NCBI GenBank assembly: GCA_019279435.1
Contig: JAAALK010000289.1
Span: 88,009,023 to 88,073,022 of the forward strand
Source: Zizania palustris
Lineage: Eukaryota; Streptophyta; Magnoliopsida; Poales; Poaceae
Direction of reading: 5' to 3'
Length of the DNA stretch: 64,000 bases
The notes beneath the pieces are model-generated. The model was not told where the DNA came from, made no database searches, and saw nothing but the letters and a program-made list of their open reading frames with translations. Numbering within the stretch: position 1 is the stretch's first letter; each line of letters starts with the position of its first letter. Positions 21,781 through 31,951 of the stretch are shown here, piece by piece. The position numbers and the translations under genes are program-made.

Positions 21781-22901
21781 AATTGATTGTTATTTCTCGT
21801 ATTGTGTACCATAAAGATTACGATGTCGTCGAGAAGATGAAATACTTTCCCGAAGCTCAACCTTCTACTATCGCTGGACAAGGCAAGTCACCAATCCCAT
21901 TTTGAGCATATTGAACCCGGTTTTTAATTAAATATCGCTAAAACTCATAGGTTATATTTGCATTAGTCAAATGAATAACCCTACATTATATTTATTAGAT
22001 CCCCGACCTTGATGTGCAAACACAAGCCATGCTATCGAGCCTGAATCCCTTGTCACCAGTATAATTATTAATATTATAAGTGTCCAATGTATCAACACAA
22101 CCGCTATAGGCTTAAAAATGAGTCGTACGTACTTGGATTCTGATATATGATCCCCTATGTCTCTCACCCCTGGTATTCTGTTGGTCTTGGAATTGGTTCG
22201 ATAAGTTAGCATGGTGGGTTCCAGGTGCAAGCAAGGGCATTGGTTAGTCGCACCCGGGGCACTATAAGGACCGGTGTGTGGGATTCGTCGCAAAGTAGTT
22301 CCGTACCAACCACAAGTCTAGTGGGTAAGTCTTAACTAGAATTATGGGTCGTTCCAACCCGAGGCACTATGTGGAGAGGGGCAAGAAGCATCTACGGGTG
22401 GCTTAGGCCATGTGGCACAAAAGGGGGCGCGACGCTGGTCTGGTGCGCCGGCACGCTGGCAAAACCTATAGTGTGTGTCATTGAGTTGGAGTTATTCATG
22501 CTAACGGTTTCAGCATAAGTTCTTGTGACTTGGGTCATTTGACACACTGTGGTGTGTGGGAATTAGTGCCTTGTGGGTACAATGGTACACCTCTGATCAG
22601 AGTTAAATATTTTCAAAAAGTCGAGCGTGCGGTCAAGGCCGAGTGGAGTGACATCCCACAGTTAGTTAATGTTTGAGAAGTGTTGCATAATTGATTAGGT
22701 ATGTAAGTACTATCAAGCGAGGAGGGTTAACTGCAATCCTCGAGTTAGAAGATGTTGCATCATCCATGATTTAAATATTTTGTATGAATAAACCCGACAC
22801 ACATTAAAGGCTGCAAGACAAAAATGTACTTTTCTGCATTTTAAGCCATTACCTCCCTTTGTTGTAAGCTTGCATTGTTATTGCATTTCTCAGTGGCTTG
22901 T

Positions 22902-22919
22902 TGAGTATGTTTGTACTCA
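22902..22919. repeat. Short inverted repeat near the 3' end of the chromovirus LTR
   Basis: TGAGTATGTTTGTACTCA has perfect 6-bp arms around a 6-bp loop. A TGAGTA...TACTCA word in U5-side sequence is common in grass Tekay-type LTRs (from memory), so it supports the family call. Confidence 0.6.
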
Positions 22920-23176
22920 CCCATTGAAAAAACCACTCCAGAGCCATACTACGATGAGGATGGTCTGGAGAAGCGACCTAGTCAAGGAAGTGACACTGCA
23001 AGACATGTTCATCAAGTTTATTATTTTCATAGCTTCTTTTATTTTAACACTTGTGTAATAATGTGGTCTGCGAGCCATGAATGTTTGACGTATGTGCATC
23101 ATCGTGTGATGAACATATTGTGATTATTGATTTTCTATGGAATTTCATCGTTTTATTAAATCTAGGCGCTACAAGA

Positions 23177-23189
23177 TGGTATCATAGCC
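23177..23189 (+). other. Primer-binding site of the chromovirus
   Basis: TGGTATCATAGCC lies 3 bp after the LTR end. It matches the initiator-Met tRNA PBS TGGTATCAGAGCC with one change, as is usual for Tekay-type and Copia elements. Confidence 0.85.
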
Positions 23190-23310
23190 AACTTGACTGT
23201 AGGAAGCCAAACGGACCCACCTTATACTTAGTTTTGCAAAACTATTTCAAAAAAATATATTTTGTAATTTTTAACTCTTCCTTACTCTTTAAACATTGGT
23301 TTCTTTTTAG

Positions 23311-23384
23311 ATGCCAGGCCATCACGTGCACGGGTACCTTCGGGACCACGATGGATTCATCCATGACCTTCGGATGCTCGTTAT
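23311..23384 (+). pseudogene. Start of an extra 5' ORF (orf0) of the chromovirus, cut by an insertion
   Basis: ATG at 23311 opens a frame reading MPGHHVHGYLRDHDG, which runs to 23384 where a Copia LTR is inserted. It resumes at 47952 after the nested elements, keeping the same frame once one TSD copy is discounted. Extra ORFs ahead of gag are described for some plant Gypsy elements. I do not recognise a domain. An alternative is that this is the gag N-terminus, but a separate gag start with a typical gag domain is found at 48914. Confidence 0.65.
23380..23384. repeat. Left TSD (GTTAT) of the Sirevirus-like solo LTR
   Basis: GTTAT precedes the LTR start at 23385; GTTAC follows the LTR end at 47952-47956. 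Four of five bases match, with one later C/T change. Joining the flanks keeps the orf0 frame open across the site. Confidence 0.75.
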
Positions 23385-24277
23385 TGTCAAACCAAGGGTG
23401 GTTTCTATCTGTATGATGAGTGATTGACAAGGATGAGCGGTTGAGCGATTGGTTGAGTGTTGGGTTATGTGCTTTGAACGGTTTGATGTACGAATGAGGT
23501 TTGTGTTCTGAGGGTTTCGGTGGTGCGTCACGTTCTTGTTTTGGCTTGTCTTGAATGTGAAGGGTGGAGATGCTGACCAACTGTCGATGACATGTGATCG
23601 AGGGTCAAGCAGGGAGCTTGATGCCAGAGGATCAGGGAGGCCGGGCGAAGTTGGATAAGATCTCAAGAGTACACGAAAAGTCTGAGAAAGACTTGGACGA
23701 ACGGATGGAAGCGATGGCATGACGACTGGGTCTGCGAGAGGGAGGCCAGGGCAAGTATTCAGGCGGCTCGAGGGTATAGAGAGCGGAAATGGCTTGCTGG
23801 CGCTCAGAGTCGCAAAGCGGTGTCATGAGTCGAAGGGTTGAGAGGCTTTTTCGGTTTTTGCTGAAAACCGTAACATCTCTAGATTTGCTAATTTCAATAA
23901 TTAGGAGTCTTGTTTGTTTTGAGTCATTTAGAGTAATGTTTGAACTTTTAGTATTTTTCAGGATTTCCCAATGCTGAAAATATATTAAAAGTGTTGAGTC
24001 AAGTTGTATTTTCTTTTGAGTCAAGTAGGAGAGGTATTTTCAGGTTTTTCCATTTCTGAAATTGGGTCTTATCTCTGTGTATATTTCTGAAAAATTAGAG
24101 GACCTTTATGTAAAGAAGGCTTTTTGGGTATGGCTATAAAAAGAGCCTCATACCCAAGGAGTTGGTAGCCCTTTTGAAGGATATATCCAGAACCTTCTTT
24201 GCTGAACATGGGGATCAAATTGCTGCTCACAAAATAGAGAAAAAGAGGATGCATTTCGGATGAAAACATCCTGATCG

Positions 24278-25684
24278 TGTTGATAGCAAAAAATGGCATT
24301 TATGGCTAGATTGTCAAAATATTAATTTTTGATGATTTGGACCAAAATTACACATGTCCAGAGTCTGTCCGAAGACCCACAGGGCCGAAGTCCGTCAGGC
24401 TATGGGCTCTAAAAGCCTCTAGCCAGCCCATGGGCTTCGGCCAGGAAGCCTTCGGAGGCCCACGCTGGTCGAAGCCCACGCTATCGAAGCTTCGGCCCGA
24501 GTAGCAAGCCTTGATGGGCCTGGCCGAAGCCCACGCTACCGAAGCTTCGGCCCAAGGAGCAAGCCTCGACGGGCCTGACCGAAGCCCACGCTACCGAAGC
24601 TTCGGCCCAAGGAGCAGGCCTCGATGGGCCTGACCGAAGCCCACCTCGGCAGAGATGGAGTTGTATGCGTTCCCAACTCAACCTCTATCTCTATCTGGCC
24701 GGATTAATAGCAGATTAGATTAGGAGTTAACCCTCTATAAATAGAGAGGCCTGGCCGGCGTGGAGAAGCCCCCCCAACTCAAACCAAACCAAAGCCATGC
24801 TTTGATTGCATTTACTTTACCTTTATTTTCCTGAACCTCTTTGTGGGTTTGCCTGGAAGCCCTCCGTCCGCCACTACGGAACAGTGGTAAGCCTTAGTAC
24901 TTCGCCCGTGAAGTCCCCGTTAATCTACGTAACAGATTGCTATCTCCTTGTTACTTCGCCTGTGAAGTATCCGCTAATCTGCGTAACAGATTGCTACCTT
25001 CGCTACCCGTGCAACACTTAGCAAAATTCGGTCCTCAGGCCGAATTGGTACTTCGCACTCTTCTGTTGCAGGCTTCACGCTTTCGGAGCCCCCTTCGCCG
25101 AAGGTGTTCGGAGCTGAGAAATCGGTTCCGGAGGTCCCCGGGATACCCTTCGACGAGACAGCAGGCTTCGACAATAGGCTTCGCCAGCAGACTCTGGCAA
25201 GACAGGCTTCGCCATGACCGTACTCCGCGCCGGATGATGTTGCACTCACGCGCGACCTTCGCGTCACTACTTCACAGTTTGCTGTGTCGGAGATCGCACG
25301 GCGAAGCCCGCTGTTCGGAGAAGATTACTGCGTCCAGATCCGTTCGGAGTCCACCTTCAACCGGATCAGTCCGAACGCCGAAGCACCCTTCGGCGGAGCA
25401 CTTCGCACCAAACGCCGAAGGTACCCTTCGGCGCACCCTTCGCATCAGACTTCGAACTAGACGGGGTCCGACTGGTTTGTTGATTTTATTCTGTTTAATC
25501 TATCTATTTCAGCTAATTGGATTATTTTGTGTAATCTGGTTGCCTGGTGACTCCACCCCCCTTATCACTATTAAGGGTAGTCGGAACGCAACGTCGGTGC
25601 CACGTCACGCTTAGGCCCGTCCCTAAGTATCCGTGGACTTTTGGATCGTCGAACTGACCCAAGTGCGGGGGCACGTTTCAATGT
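24278..25684 (+). repeat. 5' LTR of Gypsy G2 (last 5 bp displaced to 36402-36406)
   Basis: Starts TGTTGATAGC. U3 has repeated units with CCGAAGCTTCGG or CGAAGCTTCGG at about 24460-24650, and a TATA box (TATAAATA) at 24736-24743. The Sirevirus inserted 5 bp before the LTR end, so AATGT sits at 25680-25684 and again at 36397-36401. The downstream repeat unit near 25310-25430 is present once here and twice in the right LTR. Confidence 0.93.
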
Positions 25685-27354
25685 TGTAGGACCGAAAGTA
25701 GCGACCAGAGGGGGGGGGTGAATGGGCGCCTTAAAAATTCTTGCGAATTAATGGCCTTCTCCCAACACCCAACACACCTCAACAAACAATCAGCGGAAAC
25801 AAAACAGTTCACAGGTTCTTAAAATAATCTAGCCTAAAAACGACTGGTGTCCTAATCGAAAAGACACCATCAAAGTGCTTAAAGGCAGATTAAAATATCA
25901 TCACAGAACAAATGACATCTTCACAAAAGTTTCACCAAACCACAGATGATCCATCAAGCACATACAGAATATTCACAGTTTAGGAAGTTCATCAAGTAAG
26001 AGCGAACACAATATTTAACGCATTTAATCTAGACAAAATAAATGCAGTAAGTAAAATGTGCTCATAAATATATCTATGAATATTTAGTGCATTCTGAAAT
26101 AAAATAACTGAACAAATGGATTAATCATAGATTATCTAGGAATAAAAAGCTAAGCACACGGATCAAGAAGTTTTAGGAACGTGCTGCTAGTTAAACAATA
26201 TAATGCTATGATGATTAAAATAATGAAGGTGCTGTAAATAAATCGTGAGGAAAAAAAGAGATCTGCTACAACATTTCAAACCTTGATTTGCGTGCACATA
26301 TTCCTGGTTTTCTTCGTTCGCTGCATAAGCTCCGAGTTGCAGCTTCCTGTTGCGTGTTGCTGCTCGCTCGCGTGATCGCACGAAGGACTCCTGCTGCTGG
26401 CTGTCACGCTAGCTGGCCATAGGGAATAGCTTGTAGACCAAGCGCAGTACTGCAGCCGGCTAGGCTCACAGCCTAGAAATGTACTCCCGTGAGAGATGCC
26501 AGGCAGCTAGGTGCTAGGGAGAGAAAGGCTAATGCTGCAGCTATTCGGTGGAGGGAAGAATCGAGAGAAGCCGGCGCAAAAACAATGAATCACTGAGAAA
26601 AAAATAATGGCGATGACGGCGAGAAAATTTCCGGCGGAAATAAAGCAACACGACGGCGGCGGAGGAAGAAGAACACGCAAGAAAAAGATGACCCAAAATA
26701 TTTGAAAGGTAAAGTGATTTCAGAAAATGGGTGCCCTAACACTAGGATATTGGGGCCTATTTATAGGCAGCCCATTAAATGTAAAAATGCAGAAATACCC
26801 CTAGGGTTTTTTACAGACGCTGAATAAAAATGGAAAAGACCGAAATGCCCTTAGGATTTTTTACAGACTCGACTGACAGACTGTGGGCCTAAAGGCAAAA
26901 TAGTAAAAACCTAAATAAAGGTAACTTGTCCTGATGCGGAGCTTTCGTAGCAGCTACGGCTTCGCCTCAGAACGATCAGATCCGAGATCAGCGGTCGTCA
27001 GTTTTGCGCCGAAACTGACAAAGCATCCACCGTCTTCGCACCGGGTACCCGGATTGGGCCGACCCGATTCCGCAGCTCCCTCAGCCCGGCAATCGCTCGC
27101 CGCCCGTGTACCTGAGTCAATCCCGGTCAACAGCCCAGTGGATCCTCTGCTGCTCCTAGCCCATGTACCCGGATTGGGTCAGCCCGACTTCGCGGCCCCT
27201 CTGCCCGACAGTCGCTCGCTGCCCGTGTACCTGAGTCACACGCGGCCCAGACGCAGCAGGTCTTCTCTCTCTTTTCAGTCCTCCTTGACTATCGTTGACA
27301 ATGACTCATCACATCTAGAGCCATGAGGCCCACGCTATTCAGCATGGCTCCTCA
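25685..27354 (-). repeat. 3' LTR of the Sirevirus
   Basis: On the plus strand it runs TGTAGGACCG to GGCTCCTCA. The minus-strand TATA box (plus TATTTATA) is at 26758-26765. An extra segment of about 37 bp near 26570-26608 is absent from the 5' LTR. An open frame at 26934-27326 is duplicated in the other LTR and is not a gene I can support. Confidence 0.93.
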
Positions 27355-27365
27355 ATCTCCCCCTT
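27355..27365 (-). other. Polypurine tract of the Sirevirus
   Basis: On the minus strand AAGGGGGAGAT abuts the 3' LTR, as in Copia elements. Five more similar tracts lie upstream in the element (plus-strand CCCCCT near 27620, 27656, 27683, 27745 and 27761). Confidence 0.88.
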
Positions 27366-28750
27366 GATGAGTGCATTGTCAACACTTCTCTTCATCAGCT
27401 CTTCAGTACCTGCAAACAATTGTGGAAACACGAAAACAAAGCACAAGAAAACAGAGAAGAAGAAAATAAAGTAAAAGTTTAACCCTAATGACCAAAAAAA
27501 CCAAACAAAAGCAAGAAACGGTCATTATGGTTAACCAAAAGTAAAAAGCTCAAAATGAGTGCAGTCTCAGAAACATCAACAAGGATATCAAAAGAGTAAA
27601 GACAACCGCGACAAAAACTCCCCCTGAACCAAATCCCAGAGAAAGCCAAAACTCCCCCTTAAACTCTTCTCCCAAAATTTCTCCCCCTTGTTGACAACTG
27701 AACTCATCAAGTGAGACTAAATGCACTTTAAAGAGACACAGAGTCCCCCTGAAAGCAACTCCCCCTCAAAATATGCAATGAATGCAACTGGGTGCAGGTG
27801 AAGTGTAGAAAGCATGCTTCTCAGATATGATTGACTGCAATTACAACATCTAACAAGTATAGCAAAAGACATACTGTCTAAGACACATGGCATGATCAGT
27901 GCAACAGATGATATCTAAAGAAAGTCATTAGCACGCATTTTTCAATTTTTGCAAACAAAGGCATCACCACATTTTCCAGTTAACAAGCAAGGTAAAACAT
28001 GAGATGCAGAAGCTAACTGATATCTACCAAGATAAGCATTGTCCAAAACAAAGTGCTTCAGCAAACTTGTTGTCTTTTTAATTTTCAGGCTTTTTCATTT
28101 TTCCTTTTTCATTTTTGCCAAGGGTTATTTGCATGTCAAACCTTATGCTAACCGACCAAGTCAAGCCTAGGCCAGAACTGGACCATCGGAAGCTTAAGAC
28201 ATTGGTCTTGGCATACACTACACTGTCCTAGTTCATACCAAAGTGCTATGGTAAGCAGTCCAGAACAATGCAACGCGACAAAGCAAACCCACTTGGATCT
28301 TTTCAACTCAAGCATAAAAAGGCATGGAATTTTCATTCATTTTTGATTTTTTTATCATTTTTATAGCATATTTTCCATGTTAAAGCATAAAGATGTCCAA
28401 GTTGCATATCTGCATCTATGTGAGGAACTAGCTACAAGGTATGTAACAGATAGCAAAAAAACACTCAGCCTACACATGCTAGTTACCAGAAGCAATGGTG
28501 ATCATTTTTCAAGTTTAAAGTGTAAAAGCCATGCATATGACAGATATCAGACATATCAAATGAACTGAAGCAAAGCATGATCATCGACAAGTAAGCAAAA
28601 GCATGTACCAGCTAGAATAAGTAAAGCAGTTCAATCATATAACAGAAGCAGGCTCAAAAGTGTGATATGTGAATATGTATGGTATGAACTCACACAAAAA
28701 GACTCAAGAAAAGAGTAAAGAAGAAAGAAAAGACCTGACTCAAAAATATC
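27366..28750 (-). other. 3' non-coding region of the Sirevirus with multiple purine tracts
   Basis: The 1.4 kb between the pol stop and the PPT holds no ORF of note. On the minus strand it is T-rich just after pol and then carries GGGGGAG-type tracts at about 27619-27770. Clustered extra polypurine tracts before the 3' LTR are a described property of Sireviruses. Confidence 0.75.
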
Positions 28751-31700
28751 CTAAAAAGGATACACAACACCCAAATCCCCTCGTAAACGCTCAAAAGTAG
28801 ACTGATCTAGGGGTTTGGTGAAAATATCAGCCAACTGATGATGGGTATCAACATGAACAAGGTCAATGACACCTTTCTCATATTGATCCCGCAAAAAGTG
28901 AAAGCGCACATCAATGTGTTTGGTTTTTGAATGGAGACATGGGTTTTTCCCTACACTAATTGCACTAGTGCTGTCGCAAAACAAAGGAACTCTGGTAGGA
29001 AAGAACAACCCAAAATCTCGCAGAGTGGAAATCATCCAAACCAACTGTGAGCAGCAGCTAGCAGCATCTACATACTCAGCCTCTGTGGTCGAAAGAGCAA
29101 CTCCAGATTGCTTTCGAGAAGACCAAGAGACCAGAGAAGAACCAAGAAACTGGCAAGTACCGGAAGTCGACTTGCGATCCAATCGGCACCCACCAAAGTC
29201 AGCGTCCGAAAAGCCAGATAAATCAAGAGATAATGATGCTGAATAGTAAAGACCAAGATCAGGCGCATAGGTAAGATACCTGAAGATACGCTTGACAGCT
29301 TGCCGATGAGACGTGCGTGGTGAAGACTGGAAGCGCGCGCATAGTCCCACGGCGAACTGTATGTCTGGCCTCGTCGCCGTCAAGTACAGAAGCGGACCGA
29401 TCATCCCTCGAAACTCTCTCTCGTTGACCTTGACGCCGCTTTCGTCCTTGTCCAGGCCCCCAGATGTACCCATTGGGGTCATCTGCGGCTTCAGCTCACC
29501 ACCAAAGTCAAATTTTTTCAGCATGTCACGAGTGTACTTACCTTGGTGGATGAAGGTGCCGTCCTTGGTCTGCTTGATCCGGAGCCCTAGAAAGTACTTG
29601 AGCTCACCCATGAGGCTCATCTCAAACTCGATGTGCATCTGCTCAGAAAACTTGGACACAAGATCATTAGTAGTACCGCCAAAGATAATATCGTCCACGT
29701 ATATCTGAGCGACTAAAAAATCTGAAGCATCTCTGAGCAAGAAGAGAGTTTTATCCACAGAACCCATCACAAAACCCTTCCCCAACAAAAACTGCTGTAA
29801 TCGGTCATACCAAGCCCTAGGGGCTTGCTTCAACCCATATAAAGCTTTTTGCAATTTAAAAACATGTCGAGGAAACTTGGGGTTCTCAAAACCGGGGGGT
29901 TGCCTAACATAAACCTCCTCCTCTATGTACCCGTTCAGAAAAGCACTCTTGACGTCCATTTGAAAAAGCTTAAAACTCTTCGAAGCGGCAAAATCTAAAA
30001 GAATGCGAATGGACTCATGACGGGCAACAGGAGCAAAGGTTTCTTCAAAATCAATACCTTCCTTCTGGCAAAAACCCTGGGCAACTAGTCGAGCTTTGTT
30101 GCGCACCACAACCCCATCTTCACCTTGCTTGTTCTTGAACACCCACTTGGTGCCTATGGGGTTGCATCCTGGTGGCAGCTCTACTAGTGTCCAAACCCAA
30201 TTGCGGACAAAATTCTCAAGCTCTTCTTGCATGGCATTAATCCAGTTCGAGTCAGAAAGAGCATGAGAAATGTCTCTGGGCTCAAAAGATGCAACAAAAG
30301 CAGATTCAGCAAACATAGCAAGAGGGTCAACAAACGAACGCAAAGTTCTTGAAGACACATCACCGATGATGAGCTCTGAGGGATGATCACGCTGAACTGC
30401 TCGGGATCCCTGGTGATCTGAAGTCACCTCACCGGAGTCAGCAGCTGGCACCTCTGGACTCGACTGAGGGGGCTCGATCGAAGTGGAAGAAGTGATCAGA
30501 GGTCCGCCCTCATCCTCAGTCGAAGTCTCAGAAGGTGTGGGCTCTGCAGGAGGTGCAGAAGGCCCACCCTCATCTGCAGCTGGAGTATCCTCATCTTCCT
30601 CGAAGATGGACTCTCCAAGCTCACCATCACCAGAAAGCTCAAAAGAAGGATTCAAAGAAGGCAAGGACTCATCAATCGAAACCTCACAAGTCTCGACAAG
30701 CTGCTGGGAATCGAGGTTCCAAACACGGAAGCCTCGAGAATGCAAAGCGTAACCAAGAAAAACACCATCCCAGCAACGAGACTCAAACTTGTCCAAATGC
30801 CCTCCCTTCTTGAGCACAAAGCACTTGCAGCCAAACGCTCGCAAGTGGCTCACCTTGGGCAGTCTGCCAAACCGCAACTCATATGAGGTCTTACCTAGGT
30901 AAGCGCTAAGAAAAATGCGGTTGGCCAGATAGCAAGCCGTGTTCATGGCTTCAGCCCAAAAGCGCCTAGGAGTCCTGTGCTCATCGAGCATCATCCTGGC
31001 CATCTCGACTAGCGTGCGGTTCTTTCGTTCCACAACGCCATTCTGTGGGGGAGTGTAAGGAGCAGAAAACTGATGGTCAAGACCCTGATCACTGCAGAAG
31101 CTGACGAACTGAGAGTTCTTGAACTCAGAGCCATTGTCGAAGCGAATTGCTCGCATCCGACCATTGTTCTCATTCTTCAGCTTCAAAATCAGGTCATGAA
31201 CAAAATGAAAAGTTTCATCCTTAGACTCCAAAAAGAAAACCCATGAGAATCGAGAAAAATCATCAACAATAACAAGTGCGTACCACTTCCCACCGACTGA
31301 GCGTACCCGAGCTGGACCGACAGTGTCCATGTGTAACAGCTCGCCCGGATACGAAGTCATCACCTGAGTCACAGGTGAGTGAGAAGCGGCAACCATTTTC
31401 CCGTGACGACAGGGATGGCAAACTAGATCCTTCTCCATCTTAAGCTTGGGCAATCCTCGGATGAGGTCCATAGAGCTCAACCTGACTAGCAGGTCAAAAC
31501 TCAAATGGCCTAACCTCCTATGCCACTTCCAGAGCTCAGAGGAGGATCCAGCAATCAAACAGTGAGAAGGGCCAAAAGAACTAGAGAAGTCAATCCGGAA
31601 AACTTTACCAAAAGGTAAGATCTGGCAAATCAAAGACCCTCTAGAATCAAACACAGAAGAATTGCCCTTCTTAAACCGCACCTCCAAACCATCCTCAAGA

Positions 31701-31951
31701 AGTTGCGAAACAGAAATCAAATTGAAGTTCAAGTTTCCAACCAAAGCAACGTTCTTCAAAGATAAATGGTCTGAAATGCGAATTGAGCCAATGCCACTTA
31801 CTTTCCCTTGACCACTGTTCCCGAAGGTGATGTACTCTTTGGAGCTCGGGGGAGTGAGACTGGAGAACCATCTACGATGTCCCGTCATGTGGCGAGAGCA
31901 TCCTGAGTCCATGATCCAAACGTCCTCCAATCCCCAATCCTGCACAATCAA
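28751..31951 (-). CDS. pol: Copia pol polyprotein: protease, integrase, RT, RNase H (Sirevirus)
   Basis: 1066 codons, uninterrupted. The order protease-integrase-RT-RNase H is that of Ty1/Copia. The protease motif MDSGCSRHMTG has Asp15. The integrase zinc finger is WHRRLGH (about 143-149) with CHPC (178-181), and the catalytic triad is Asp209, Asp272, Glu308 (DNGSEF and NGVVERKN), giving D-D-35-E. RT starts near 585, with catalytic YVDD at 751-754. RNase H has SDADFGG (near 916), STTEAEY and CDSTSAI, then KHIDVR and DIFTKPL near the end. All catalytic residues are present, so the enzymes look competent. The first codon of the open stretch is TTG and no ATG lies near it, so expression must depend on gag (frameshift or fused translation). 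It overlaps the gag stop by 2 bp. Confidence 0.96.
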   Translation of the reverse strand: MIVQDWGLEDVWIMDSGCSRHMTGHRRWFSSLTPPSSKEYITFGNSGQGKVSGIGSIRISDHLSLKNVALVGNLNFNLISVSQLLEDGLEVRFKKGNSSVFDSRGSLICQILPFGKVFRIDFSSSFGPSHCLIAGSSSELWKWHRRLGHLSFDLLVRLSSMDLIRGLPKLKMEKDLVCHPCRHGKMVAASHSPVTQVMTSYPGELLHMDTVGPARVRSVGGKWYALVIVDDFSRFSWVFFLESKDETFHFVHDLILKLKNENNGRMRAIRFDNGSEFKNSQFVSFCSDQGLDHQFSAPYTPPQNGVVERKNRTLVEMARMMLDEHRTPRRFWAEAMNTACYLANRIFLSAYLGKTSYELRFGRLPKVSHLRAFGCKCFVLKKGGHLDKFESRCWDGVFLGYALHSRGFRVWNLDSQQLVETCEVSIDESLPSLNPSFELSGDGELGESIFEEDEDTPAADEGGPSAPPAEPTPSETSTEDEGGPLITSSTSIEPPQSSPEVPAADSGEVTSDHQGSRAVQRDHPSELIIGDVSSRTLRSFVDPLAMFAESAFVASFEPRDISHALSDSNWINAMQEELENFVRNWVWTLVELPPGCNPIGTKWVFKNKQGEDGVVVRNKARLVAQGFCQKEGIDFEETFAPVARHESIRILLDFAASKSFKLFQMDVKSAFLNGYIEEEVYVRQPPGFENPKFPRHVFKLQKALYGLKQAPRAWYDRLQQFLLGKGFVMGSVDKTLFLLRDASDFLVAQIYVDDIIFGGTTNDLVSKFSEQMHIEFEMSLMGELKYFLGLRIKQTKDGTFIHQGKYTRDMLKKFDFGGELKPQMTPMGTSGGLDKDESGVKVNEREFRGMIGPLLYLTATRPDIQFAVGLCARFQSSPRTSHRQAVKRIFRYLTYAPDLGLYYSASLSLDLSGFSDADFGGCRLDRKSTSGTCQFLGSSLVSWSSRKQSGVALSTTEAEYVDAASCCSQLVWMISTLRDFGLFFPTRVPLFCDSTSAISVGKNPCLHSKTKHIDVRFHFLRDQYEKGVIDLVHVDTHHQLADIFTKPLDQSTFERLRGDLGVVYPF

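Larger units (their letters stand above)
21071..23173 (+). repeat. 5' LTR of a Tekay-like chromovirus (left end uncertain)
   Basis: The right end is firm: GGCGCTACA at 23165-23173 followed by a tRNA-type PBS. Contents fit grass Tekay-type LTRs: a segment on AACGG/ATCTGA words (21110-21170), three AT-rich tandem units (21300-21780), and TGAGTATGTTTGTACTCA just before the U5 end. The left end is an estimate; nothing TG-like with a checkable TSD was found, and the 3' LTR is outside the window. No gene is seen inside; ORFs here are short and low in complexity. Confidence 0.7.

Noticed and set aside
26934..27326. 130-codon open frame repeated at 35976-36368
   Set aside because: Both copies lie in the two LTRs of the Sirevirus, antisense to it; duplication is due to the LTR pair, and the peptide shows no known domain.
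27366..28750. Env-like gene downstream of Sirevirus pol
   Set aside because: No ORF longer than about 65 codons on the minus strand, and no signal peptide or membrane segment.
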